Below, piece by piece: positions 1 to 8,175 of a DNA stretch of 48,088 nt; positions within the stretch are counted from its first letter, which is position 1, and every line of letters starts with the position of its first letter. A program made the position numbers and the translations under genes. Below the pieces are notes generated by a model. That model made no database searches. It saw only the letters and a list, made by a program, of their open reading frames with translations, and was not told the DNA's origin. The DNA comes from Streptomyces neyagawaensis. Lineage in GTDB: Bacteria > Actinomycetota > Actinomycetes > Streptomycetales > Streptomycetaceae. The stretch is taken from contig NZ_JAMGBG010000087.1 of NCBI RefSeq assembly GCF_023516595.1, positions 1 through 48,088 of the forward strand. The letters run 5' to 3'.

Positions 1-3000
1 TGGCGACCAGGCCGGCACGGTCGATACCGAGCGGGAGTTCGGCGAGGACGGCCATGGAGAAGCGGTCGTGGGAGCCGCCGAGTTCGAGCATGTACTCGGC
101 GATCGGCAGCAGCGGGAACTCGCCGGTGCCGCCGCCCTCGTACTCCTCCAGGACGACGGAGGCCGTCGACTGCTCGGAGGCGACGGCGGCCAGCTCCGCG
201 GCCGTCCGGCGCTCGAAGATCTGCCGGGGGGTGACCTCGACGCCCTGGGCGCGGGCGCGGGAGACGACCTGGATGGAGCGGATGGAGTCGCCGCCCACGG
301 CGAAGAAGTCGTCGTCGACGCCGACGCGTTCGAGGCCGAGGACCTCGGCGTACACCTCGGCGAGGATGCGCTCGCGCTCGGTGCCGGGGGCCCGGTAGGC
401 GCCCGCGGTGAACTCCGGCTCGGGCAGCGCCTTGCGGTCGAGCTTGCCGTTCGGGGCGAGCGGCAGGCGGTCGAGGACGACGAACGCGGACGGGACCATG
501 AAGTCCGGGAGCCGCTGCCCCACGAAGGCCCGCAGATCGGCGGTCTCGACGCCGGCGCGCAGGTCGGTGCTGGTGGAGTCGCTGCTGTAGGCGGGCACGA
601 CATAGCCGACGAGCTGCTTGGTGGTGCCGTGGGCGCGGGCGACGACGGCGGCCTGGGCGATGCCGGGGTGCGCGGTCAGCGCGGCCTCGACCTCGCCGGG
701 CTCGATGCGGAAGCCGCGCACCTTGACCTGGGTGTCGCCGCGGCCGAGGTACTCCAGCTGCCCGTCGGCGTTCCAGCGGGCGAGGTCGCCCGTGCGGTAC
801 ATGCGGGAGCCGGGCGGCCCGTACGGGTCGGCCACGAAGCGGTCGGCGGTCAGCTCGGCGCGGCCGTGGTAGCCGCGCGCCACGTTGCCGGCGACGTACA
901 GCTCGCCCGCCACGCCCTGCGGTACGGGGGTGAGGCCGGGGCCGAGGACGTAGACGCGCATGTTGCCCAGCGGGGTGCCGATGGGCGCGCTGCCCTCGCC
1001 GTGCCAGCGGCGGCTCTCGTCGATGGCGAACGCGGTGGCGTAGAAGCTCTCGGTCTGGCCGTAGGCGTTGACGATCGTTACGTCGGGGAACGCCTCGCGG
1101 ACCCGGGCGGCGAGCGTCGAGGAGAGCGCCTCGCCCGCGAAGACGAGGGTGTCGACGCTGGTGGTGTCCGCGATGTGGTCCATCAGCTCGGCGAAGACGG
1201 ACGGGACGGTGCTGACGAGGCTGCCGTGCCAGCCCTCGCCCCGGGCCGCGCGCTCGCCGAGGACGAGGACGTCGCGGACGAGTTCGACGGTGCCGCCGTG
1301 GGTGAGCGTCGTGAAGATCTCGAAGACCGACACGTCGAAGTTGATGGAGGTGCCCGCGAGGGTCCGCGAGTCCTTGCCCATGTCGACGCGCTCGGCGAGC
1401 TGGAGGACGCCGTTGACGATGTTGTGGTGGGAGAGGGAGACGCCCTTCGGGGTGCCCGTCGAGCCCGAGGTGTACATGACGTACGCCAGGTTGTGCGGGT
1501 GGGCGCCGCCGGCGAGGTTCCCGGCCGGCTGCCCGGACAGGTCCAGCTCGTCGACGTACAGCTTCGGGGCGTTCGTCTCCGGCAGCACGGAGACCGTGGC
1601 GGAGTCGGTGAGGACCAGGTGCGGGCGGGCCTCGCCGAGGATGTACTCCAGGCGGTGGCTCGGGTACTTGGGGTCGATCGGCAGATAGGCGCCGCCGGAC
1701 TTCAGCACCGCGAGCAGCGCCACGACGAGGTCGAGGGAGCGGGGCAGGGACAGCGCGACGATCGTCTCGGGGCCGACGCCGTGCTCGACGAGGACGTGGG
1801 CCAGCCGGTTGGCGCGGGCGTTCAGCTCGCCGTACGTCAGGGAGGTGCCCTCGTGGACGACGGCCTCGGCGTCGGGGCTGAGGGCGACCTGCTCCTCGAC
1901 CAGCCGGGCCAGGGTGACCATCGGGGTCTGCTCGGCGGTGGCGTTCATCTCGACGAGGAAGCGTCGGCGCTCGGCCGGGTCCAGGGTGTCGACGGCGCCG
2001 ACCGGGAGGGCCGGGTCGGCCATCAGTTGCCGCAGGACGCGGACGAAGCGGGCGCCGACGGCCTCGGCGGTGGACCGGTCGAACAGGTCGAGGGCGTACT
2101 CGATGGTGCCGCGCGCGCCCTGCCCGTCGTGGTGCCGGGCGATGTTGAACTCCAGATCGAACTTGGAGGTCTTGGTGTCGAGCTGCTCGAAGTCGAGGCG
2201 GGCCTCCAGGCCGGGCAGGTCCAGCTCGGGGCGGGTGATGTTCTGCCAGGCGAACAGCACCTGGAACAGCGGGTTGTAGGCGGTGGAGCGCTCGGGGCTG
2301 AGCCGGTCCACCAGCATCTCGAAGGGGGCGTCCTGGTTGTCGTAGGCGTTCAGGGCCCGCTCGCGGACCTGCTCCAGGACGTCCTCGAAGGTGGGGTTGC
2401 CGTCCAGGCGGACCCGCAGCACCCAGGTGTTGACGAAGAAGCCGACCAGGTCGGCGAGGTCCTCGTCGCCGCGGCCCGCGATCGGGGAGCCGATCGGGAT
2501 GTCGTCGCCGCCGCCGAGCTGCTGGAGCAGCACGGCGAGGACGGACTGGAGGACCATCGACACGCTCAGTCCGCGCTCGGTGGCCAGCTCCTCGACCTGG
2601 GCGAGGAGTTCCGGCTCCAGCTCGAACTCGACGGTGTCGCCGCGGTGGCTGGCCACCGAGGGGCGGGTGCGGTCCAGGGGCAGCTGGAGCGGCTGCGCCA
2701 GGCCGGCCAGCTCGTCCTCCCAGTGGGCGAGCTGGCGGGAGACCAGGCTGTCGGGGTCGTTCTCGTCGCCGAGAAGCTCCCGCTGCCAGAGCGCGTAGTC
2801 GGCGTACTGGACGGGCAGTTCGGGGAAGTCGGGGGCGCGACCCTCGCGGCGGGCCCGGTAGGCGAGGCTCAGGTCCCGCAGCAGCGGGGCGCCGGACTCG
2901 CCGTCGGCGGCGATGTGGTGGAACAGCAGCAGCAGGACGTGCCGGTCCGGGGCCTGCCGCAGGATGCGGGCGCGCACGGGGATCTCGGCGTACAGGTCGA

Positions 3001-3304
3001 AGGTGTACGAGACGGCCTCGGCGATGGCCTCGGGGAGCCGCTCGGGCTCGACGTCCACGACGGGGATGTCGGGCCGGATCTCCTCCGGCGGAAGTATTCG
3101 CTGGTAGGGGACGCCGTCCTCGTCGTAGAGGATCGTGCGCAGGCTCTCGTGGCGGCCGATCACATCGCGGATCGAGGCGGCGAGGGCGCGGGTGTCGAGC
3201 TCTCCGGTGAGGTGGAGGGCGAGGGGCACGTTGTAGGTGGCAGAGGGGCCCTCGAAGCGGTCGATGAACCAGAGCCGACGCTGGGCAAACGACAACGGGA
3301 TCAC
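1..3304 (-). CDS. NRPS, C-A-T-(C/E...), 3' end beyond left edge
   Basis: Non-ribosomal peptide synthetase whose reading frame runs off the left edge, so only about the first 1100 residues are visible. GTG start at 3304, six bases after the stop of the upstream NRPS, with AAGGAG nine bases before it. The N-terminus (IPLSFAQRRLWFIDRFEG) opens a condensation domain (about residues 1-430) with an intact HHIAADG catalytic motif. An adenylation domain follows (about 460-950: TSGSTGTPKG, NAYGQTE, YRTGD, NGKLDR). The carrier domain has GGDSIRS, with the phosphopantetheine Ser near residue 1007. After a linker, FPLLPIAEYMLELGG starts a second C/E-superfamily domain that is cut by the window. By alignment to GrsA, the A-domain pocket reads D-V-F-S-V-A-A-Y; I cannot assign the amino acid. 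It extends the chain made by the upstream proteins of the operon. Product release must lie outside the window. Confidence 0.95.
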   Translation of the reverse strand, partial: MIPLSFAQRRLWFIDRFEGPSATYNVPLALHLTGELDTRALAASIRDVIGRHESLRTILYDEDGVPYQRILPPEEIRPDIPVVDVEPERLPEAIAEAVSYTFDLYAEIPVRARILRQAPDRHVLLLLFHHIAADGESGAPLLRDLSLAYRARREGRAPDFPELPVQYADYALWQRELLGDENDPDSLVSRQLAHWEDELAGLAQPLQLPLDRTRPSVASHRGDTVEFELEPELLAQVEELATERGLSVSMVLQSVLAVLLQQLGGGDDIPIGSPIAGRGDEDLADLVGFFVNTWVLRVRLDGNPTFEDVLEQVRERALNAYDNQDAPFEMLVDRLSPERSTAYNPLFQVLFAWQNITRPELDLPGLEARLDFEQLDTKTSKFDLEFNIARHHDGQGARGTIEYALDLFDRSTAEAVGARFVRVLRQLMADPALPVGAVDTLDPAERRRFLVEMNATAEQTPMVTLARLVEEQVALSPDAEAVVHEGTSLTYGELNARANRLAHVLVEHGVGPETIVALSLPRSLDLVVALLAVLKSGGAYLPIDPKYPSHRLEYILGEARPHLVLTDSATVSVLPETNAPKLYVDELDLSGQPAGNLAGGAHPHNLAYVMYTSGSTGTPKGVSLSHHNIVNGVLQLAERVDMGKDSRTLAGTSINFDVSVFEIFTTLTHGGTVELVRDVLVLGERAARGEGWHGSLVSTVPSVFAELMDHIADTTSVDTLVFAGEALSSTLAARVREAFPDVTIVNAYGQTESFYATAFAIDESRRWHGEGSAPIGTPLGNMRVYVLGPGLTPVPQGVAGELYVAGNVARGYHGRAELTADRFVADPYGPPGSRMYRTGDLARWNADGQLEYLGRGDTQVKVRGFRIEPGEVEAALTAHPGIAQAAVVARAHGTTKQLVGYVVPAYSSDSTSTDLRAGVETADLRAFVGQRLPDFMVPSAFVVLDRLPLAPNGKLDRKALPEPEFTAGAYRAPGTERERILAEVYAEVLGLERVGVDDDFFAVGGDSIRSIQVVSRARAQGVEVTPRQIFERRTAAELAAVASEQSTASVVLEEYEGGGTGEFPLLPIAEYMLELGGSHDRFSMAVLAELPLGIDRAGLVA

Positions 3305-3310
3305 TTCGGA

Positions 3311-6300
3311 CTACTCCTTGTTCATTCTGCGCAGACGGGGCCTGCTCGGGCTGGACGCGGGGGATCCGGCGGATCCGGCGGCCGCGGGGGCGGCCGTGAT
3401 GTGGTCGGCGAGCTGGGCGAGGGTGGGGCTGGAGAAGATCGTCTTGATGGACACCTCGGCACCGAGCTGCTTACGGATGCGGCTCTTGATCCGCGTCGCG
3501 AGCAGCGAGGTCACACCCAGGTTGAAGAAGTTGTCGTGGACGCCGATCCGTTCGGGCTCGGTGCCGAGGACGTCCGCGAACAGGTCCCGCAGGGCCTGTT
3601 GGGCCGGGGGGAGGGGACCGGAGTCGGCGGTGGCCGCCGTCGCGCTGTCCGTCGCGCTGGCCGCCGTGCTGTCGGTGGCGCTGTCCGCCGCGGGGCCCGC
3701 CTTGCTGTCCATCACGGTGTCCGCCGCGACGATCGGCTCGCCCAGGTCCAGGGCGCCCACCGGGTGGGCCGGGTCGGCGGCCAGGGCGCGGAGCACGGTG
3801 TGGAGGCCTCCGGCGATCCGGTCGGCGGTGGCCCGGTCGAGCACACCCCGCTGGTACTGGAAGGTGAGCCGCAGCCGGGGTTCGGTGTCGGCGATCAGGG
3901 TGAGCGGGTAGTTGGAGCCGCCGAGCGAACGGGTCCCGTCGAGGGTGAGGCGGGCGGCGGCAGCGGCCTCGGCGAGCGCGGACTCGTCGGCGGGGAACGC
4001 CTGGTAGACGAGCAGCGTGTCGAAGAGGGCGCCGAGACCGGTGGCCTCGTACAACCCGCTCAGGGACTGGTGGTGGTGGTCGAGGAGCTCGGTCTGCCGC
4101 TCCTGGAGGCCGGTCAGCAGGGTGCCGAGACCGTCCTCGGGGGCGTACCGCACACGTACGGGCAGGGTGTTGATGAACAGCCCGACCATCGACTCGACAC
4201 CGGGCAGCCCCGGCGGCCGGCCGGAGACGGTCGCCCCGAACAGCACGTCGTCGCGTCCGGTGAGCCGGCCGAGGACGACGGCCCAGGCACCCTGCACCAG
4301 GGTGTTGAGGGTGACGCCCAGCTCCCCGGCGCGCCGGACCAGCGAGGCGGCCTCCTCGTCGGTGAGGGAGACGGTCGCGGTGCCGACCTCGGAGCCGGAC
4401 GCCTCGTCGCGGGCGACGGCCGTGCCGGCGAGCAGCGTCGGGCGGTCCACACCGGCGAGTTCGGCGGCCCATGCCTCCGCCGCCTCCCGCTGGTCCTGCC
4501 GGGCCAGCCACGCGAGGTGGTCGCGGAAGCCGCGCACCGGCGGCAGGGGCGCCTGATGGCCGTGGGAGGCGTACAGGCGGAGCAGGTCCCGGGCGAGGAC
4601 CGGCTCGGACCAGCCGTCGAGGAGCGCGTGGTGCAGGGTGAGGACGAGCGCGGCCTGTTCGGCGCCCAGCCGGATCAGCGTCATCCGCACCAGGGGCGGG
4701 GTGGCGAGGTCGAAGGGCACGGCCTGGTCCTCGGCGAGGAACCGCTCGAACGCCTCCTCCCGCTCCTCGGGCACCAGTGTCCTCAGGTCCAGCTCCTGCC
4801 AGGGGAGCTGGACGCCGTCCACCACCAGTTGCACCAGATCGCCCTGGGTGTCCGGGGCGAAGGCGACGCGCAGCGCGGGGTGCCGGTCCAGCAGCCCCTG
4901 CCCGGCCTCCCGCATCCGCGCGGGGTCGACCCGGCCGGAGAAGGTGAACACCGTCTGCATGCGGTACGCGTCGTAGCCGCTGTCGCTGAGCATCGACTCG
5001 AACAGCATCCCGGACTGCATCGGCGTCAGCGGCCATACGTCGGACAGGTTCGGGTGGCGCTCGCGGAAGGCGGCCAGATCCTCGTCGCCCAGCTGGACCA
5101 GGGGGCCCGACACGTCATCGTACGTCTCGGCGGGGGTGCCCGCGTGCGGGGCGAGCCGCGCCACCGTGCGGTGGGTGAGCAGCTGCCGCTGGGTGATCTC
5201 CAGGCCCCGGGCGCGGGCCTCGGCGACCACCTTGACGGAGCGCAGCGAGTCACCGCCGATGGCGAGGAAGTCGTCGTCGGCGCCGACCCGGTCGAGGCCC
5301 AGCACCTGGGCGTAGACCTCGGCGAGGATGCGCTCCCGCTCGCCCTGGGGCTCCCGGTACTCCCCTGCGGTGAACACCGGCTCGGGCAGCGCCTTGCGGT
5401 CTAGCTTGCCGTTGGGCGACAGCGGAAGCGTGTCGAGGAACATGAAGGACGCCGGGACCATGAACTCGGGCAGCCGCTCGGCGGCCAGGGCCTTCAGCTC
5501 GTCGGCGGTGACACCGGCGCCGGGCGCCGCGTCGGCCGGGCCGCCGTCCGCGACCAGGTAGGCGACCAGTTGCCGCCCCTCGTGGGCGACGACCGCGGCC
5601 TGCCGTACGGCCGGGTGGGCGAGCAGCACGGACTCGATCTCGCCGAGTTCGATGCGCAGCCCGCGCAGCTTGACCTGGTGGTCGGTGCGCCCGAGGTACT
5701 CGACCTCACCGTCGGCGGTCCACCGGGCGAGGTCGCCGGTGCGGTACATCCGCGTCCCGGCGGGCCCGTACGGGTCGGCGAGGAAGCGGTCGGCGGTGAT
5801 CTCGGGGCGGCCCAGGTAGGCGCTCGCCAGCTGGACGCCCGCGAGGTACAGCTCGCCGGGCTCGCCGACCGCGACGGGCCGCAGCCCGGCGTCGAGGACG
5901 TACAGCCGGGTGTTCCACACCGGCTTCCCGATCGGTACGGGCCCGTCGGCGGCGGTGTCGCAGGGGTGGTACGTGACGTCGACGGCGGCCTCGGTCGGCC
6001 CGTACAGGTTGTGCAGCTCCACGCCCGGCAGCAGCCGGCCGAACTCCCGTACCGCCTCGCGGGGCAGGGCCTCGCCGGAGCAGAAGACCCGGCGCAGGCC
6101 CGTGCAGCCGGACGCGTCGGGCCCGTCGAGCCCGGCGAGGAACACCTGGAGCATCGACGGCACGAAGTGGCAGGTGGTGACGGACTGTTCGCGGATGGTC
6201 CGGGCCAGATACGCGGGGTCCTTGTGGCCGCCGGGTTCCGCGACGACGATCGCCGCGCCCTCCCGCAGCGCCCAGAAGAACTCCCACACGGACACGTCGA

Positions 6301-6988
6301 ACCCGGACGGCGTCTTCTGGAGCACCCGGTCGGCGGCGGTGAGCGGGTACTCCGCCTGCATCCACCGCAGCCGGTTGTCGATCGCGCCGTGCGGGACGAC
6401 GACGCCCTTGGGGCGGCCGGTGGAGCCCGAGGTGAAGATGATGTACGCCGGGTGGGCGGGTGTGACGGCCGGCGTGGGATCGGTGTCCGGGCGGCCGTCG
6501 AGGGAGGTGTCGTCGAGGGCGACGACGGTGATGCCGTCCGGCACCGGCACCCGCCCGGCGGTGTCGGCGACGACACAGGCCGGGCCGGTGTGCTCCAGCA
6601 TGTAGGCGAGCCGGTCGGCCGGGTAGTCGGGGTCCAGCGGCAGATAGGCGCCGCCCGCCTTCACCACCGCGACCAGGGTGACCAGCAGCTCCAGGGAGCG
6701 CGGTACGGCCACCGCGACCGGGGTGCCGGGGGTGACGCCGAGGGCGGCCAGATGGTGGGCGAGCCGGTTGGCGCGGGCGTTGAACTCGGCGTACGTCAGG
6801 GTCTCGGAGCCGAAGACCAGGGCCGTCGCGTCCGGGGTGCGCCGGACCTGCTCCTCGATGAGGGCGACGAGTGTGGTGACCGGCAGCTCACGGCCGGTGT
6901 CGTTGAACTCCTCCAGAACCAGGGCGCGTTCGGCGCCGACTGCCTGACGGGCCGACTCCACCTCCGCGGAGCGCTGTTGGCCGGTCAA
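3311..6988 (-). CDS. NRPS, A(Ser)-T-C-T
   Basis: Non-ribosomal peptide synthetase of about 1225 residues with an unusual order. It begins directly with a C-A linker and an adenylation domain (FTSGSTGRPKG, LYGPTE, YRTGD, NGKLDR), without a condensation domain before it. Then come a carrier domain (GGDSLRS), a condensation domain with intact HHALLDG, a Ser/Ala/Thr/Asp-rich linker, and a second carrier domain whose core reads LGVTSLLA instead of LGGxSLLA. The modified Ser is kept. No A domain serves the second carrier in cis. The pocket residues D-V-W-H-F-S-L-V match the EntF-type serine code. I chose the TTG at 6988 because AGAAGAGG lies eight bases upstream; GTG at 6997 or 7009 is also in frame. 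Its stop is six bases before the next NRPS, so the two are co-translated. Confidence 0.94.
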   Translation of the reverse strand: MTGQQRSAEVESARQAVGAERALVLEEFNDTGRELPVTTLVALIEEQVRRTPDATALVFGSETLTYAEFNARANRLAHHLAALGVTPGTPVAVAVPRSLELLVTLVAVVKAGGAYLPLDPDYPADRLAYMLEHTGPACVVADTAGRVPVPDGITVVALDDTSLDGRPDTDPTPAVTPAHPAYIIFTSGSTGRPKGVVVPHGAIDNRLRWMQAEYPLTAADRVLQKTPSGFDVSVWEFFWALREGAAIVVAEPGGHKDPAYLARTIREQSVTTCHFVPSMLQVFLAGLDGPDASGCTGLRRVFCSGEALPREAVREFGRLLPGVELHNLYGPTEAAVDVTYHPCDTAADGPVPIGKPVWNTRLYVLDAGLRPVAVGEPGELYLAGVQLASAYLGRPEITADRFLADPYGPAGTRMYRTGDLARWTADGEVEYLGRTDHQVKLRGLRIELGEIESVLLAHPAVRQAAVVAHEGRQLVAYLVADGGPADAAPGAGVTADELKALAAERLPEFMVPASFMFLDTLPLSPNGKLDRKALPEPVFTAGEYREPQGERERILAEVYAQVLGLDRVGADDDFLAIGGDSLRSVKVVAEARARGLEITQRQLLTHRTVARLAPHAGTPAETYDDVSGPLVQLGDEDLAAFRERHPNLSDVWPLTPMQSGMLFESMLSDSGYDAYRMQTVFTFSGRVDPARMREAGQGLLDRHPALRVAFAPDTQGDLVQLVVDGVQLPWQELDLRTLVPEEREEAFERFLAEDQAVPFDLATPPLVRMTLIRLGAEQAALVLTLHHALLDGWSEPVLARDLLRLYASHGHQAPLPPVRGFRDHLAWLARQDQREAAEAWAAELAGVDRPTLLAGTAVARDEASGSEVGTATVSLTDEEAASLVRRAGELGVTLNTLVQGAWAVVLGRLTGRDDVLFGATVSGRPPGLPGVESMVGLFINTLPVRVRYAPEDGLGTLLTGLQERQTELLDHHHQSLSGLYEATGLGALFDTLLVYQAFPADESALAEAAAAARLTLDGTRSLGGSNYPLTLIADTEPRLRLTFQYQRGVLDRATADRIAGGLHTVLRALAADPAHPVGALDLGEPIVAADTVMDSKAGPAADSATDSTAASATDSATAATADSGPLPPAQQALRDLFADVLGTEPERIGVHDNFFNLGVTSLLATRIKSRIRKQLGAEVSIKTIFSSPTLAQLADHITAAPAAAGSAGSPASSPSRPRLRRMNKE

Positions 6989-7009
6989 TTTCCACACCTC
7001 TTCTCTCAC

Positions 7010-7167
7010 TGGATTTCCCGTACTCCGGGAATTTCGCGAATGCGGAACACAAGTCCGCGAACCGCAAGGAAAAAGACGAAACAAAGGGGGATCGCAAGAG
7101 GATTGCAAGGGATTGAAAGGGGATTGCAACGACCCTAATCGGCCGCTTAATTGGCCAACAAGGTTGT
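7010..7167. other. A/T-richer spacer between operon genes
   Basis: About 180 bases separate the decayed C-like gene from the A-T-C-T synthetase. This contrasts with the overlapping starts elsewhere in the operon. The stretch is clearly A-richer than its surroundings and has no plausible reading frame of its own. It could hold an internal promoter or be the scar of a lost coding segment, since the following A domain lacks the condensation domain it would normally carry. I see no convincing -35/-10 pair. Confidence 0.4.
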
Positions 7168-7181
7168 TCAACCGACCAATT
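7149..7181 (-). promoter_or_regulatory. hairpin overlapping a stop codon in the NRPS operon
   Basis: On the minus strand AATTGGTC pairs with GGCCAATT (8 bp, one G-U). An inner GGTTG/CAACC helix lies between them. The TGA of the C-like gene lies inside the structure. No long U tract follows, so an mRNA processing or partial-termination element is as likely as a terminator. Confidence 0.4.
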
Positions 7182-8175
7182 GAGCCGCTTGGACGGTGAA
7201 TTCACCGGCGTGCGAGACGCCCGCCCGGGAATCGTTCGCGAGCCGTCGCAGGACGCCCGCGAGCCGGTCGGCGGTGTCCCGCGCGGCCTCGGTCCCGAAC
7301 AGTCCGCGCCGGCCGCGCAGCCGCAGCTCCAGCGGGCCGGGGTCGGCGCGCATGACGAGGGTCAGCGGCGGCTGCCCGTGCTGGATCGCCCGGACGCCGG
7401 TGACGGTGACCCGCCCGGCGGCGGGCACGGGGGCGCCGGGGGGCGGGACGCAGAGGTCGGCGCCGCCGAGCACGGCCTCCCGGCGTCCGGCGGCGCCCGC
7501 GAGGACCACCGTCCAGGCGCCGCGTACGACGGTCTCCAGGTCGACGCCGAGCCCCAGGGCCCGCAGGGTGAGCCGGCCGGCGTCCGCCGCGGTCAGCGGG
7601 ACCTCGGTCTCCTCGGTCGGCGGCTCGGCGCCCCGGGCGCGCACGGTGCCGGGAACGGCGTACGAGCGCAGCAGGTCCCGCAGCAGGGCGCGCAGGGTGC
7701 CCTCGTCGTGGTGCTGCTGCCGGGCGGTGAGCACCAGCAGATGCCGCTCCCAGGCCAGCCGGACGAGTGCGGCCCGCTCCGGCGGACCGGGGGACCCCAC
7801 GCTCCCCCGGTCCGCGGCGAGCAGGCCGTCCAGCGCGTCGGTCCGCTCGCCGACGGTCAGCGCCCCGAGGTCCAGCTCCCGCCAGAACGGCTTCCGCCCG
7901 CCCCGGTCCAGCACCCCCTTGACGGCGCCCCGCATCCGCACGGCATCCACCCACCCGCCCAGATGGACGACGAGCTGCGCCGGACCGGTGTCGGGGGCGG
8001 GGAGGAGGGTGGGCGGGGCGTCCGCCGGTGCCGGGGGCGCCGGGGCGGACGCCGTCGGGGAAGGCGCCGGTGCCGCCGATCGCCGCGGGACCGCGGGCGG
8101 GACCACCCGCGCCGGGACGGCCGGTGAAGCCGCCCCCGCCGCCTCCGGTAAGAGTGCCGGGCTCCGCCGGGTCAT
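7168..8175 (-). CDS. decayed stand-alone condensation-like protein
   Basis: Protein of 335 residues, ATG start in an ATGA overlap with the stop of the AMP-ligase/KR/carrier gene. After a Pro/Ala-rich N-terminal 80 residues, segments align by eye to the condensation domain of the A-T-C-T synthetase in the same order. Examples are WRELDLGALT against WQELDLRTLV, then a segment with LVLTARQQHHDEGT where the intact domain has LVLTLHHALLDGWS. GLGVDLETVVRGAWTVVLA and a C-terminal strand-helix region also match. The catalytic HHxxxDG is lost and the middle part carrying the SMVGLFINTLPVR motif is missing. The frame is open throughout, so it may still be translated and serve as a scaffold. The alternative is a pseudogene in transit, the former C domain of the C-less synthetase just downstream. 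Confidence 0.75.
   Translation of the reverse strand: MTRRSPALLPEAAGAASPAVPARVVPPAVPRRSAAPAPSPTASAPAPPAPADAPPTLLPAPDTGPAQLVVHLGGWVDAVRMRGAVKGVLDRGGRKPFWRELDLGALTVGERTDALDGLLAADRGSVGSPGPPERAALVRLAWERHLLVLTARQQHHDEGTLRALLRDLLRSYAVPGTVRARGAEPPTEETEVPLTAADAGRLTLRALGLGVDLETVVRGAWTVVLAGAAGRREAVLGGADLCVPPPGAPVPAAGRVTVTGVRAIQHGQPPLTLVMRADPGPLELRLRGRRGLFGTEAARDTADRLAGVLRRLANDSRAGVSHAGEFTVQAAQLVG

Noticed and set aside
68..5404. Open plus-strand frame of 1778 codons
   Set aside because: Antisense shadow of the two NRPS genes; Gly/Val/Glu/Asp-biased, no domain, no ribosome site. The minus strand carries all NRPS motifs.
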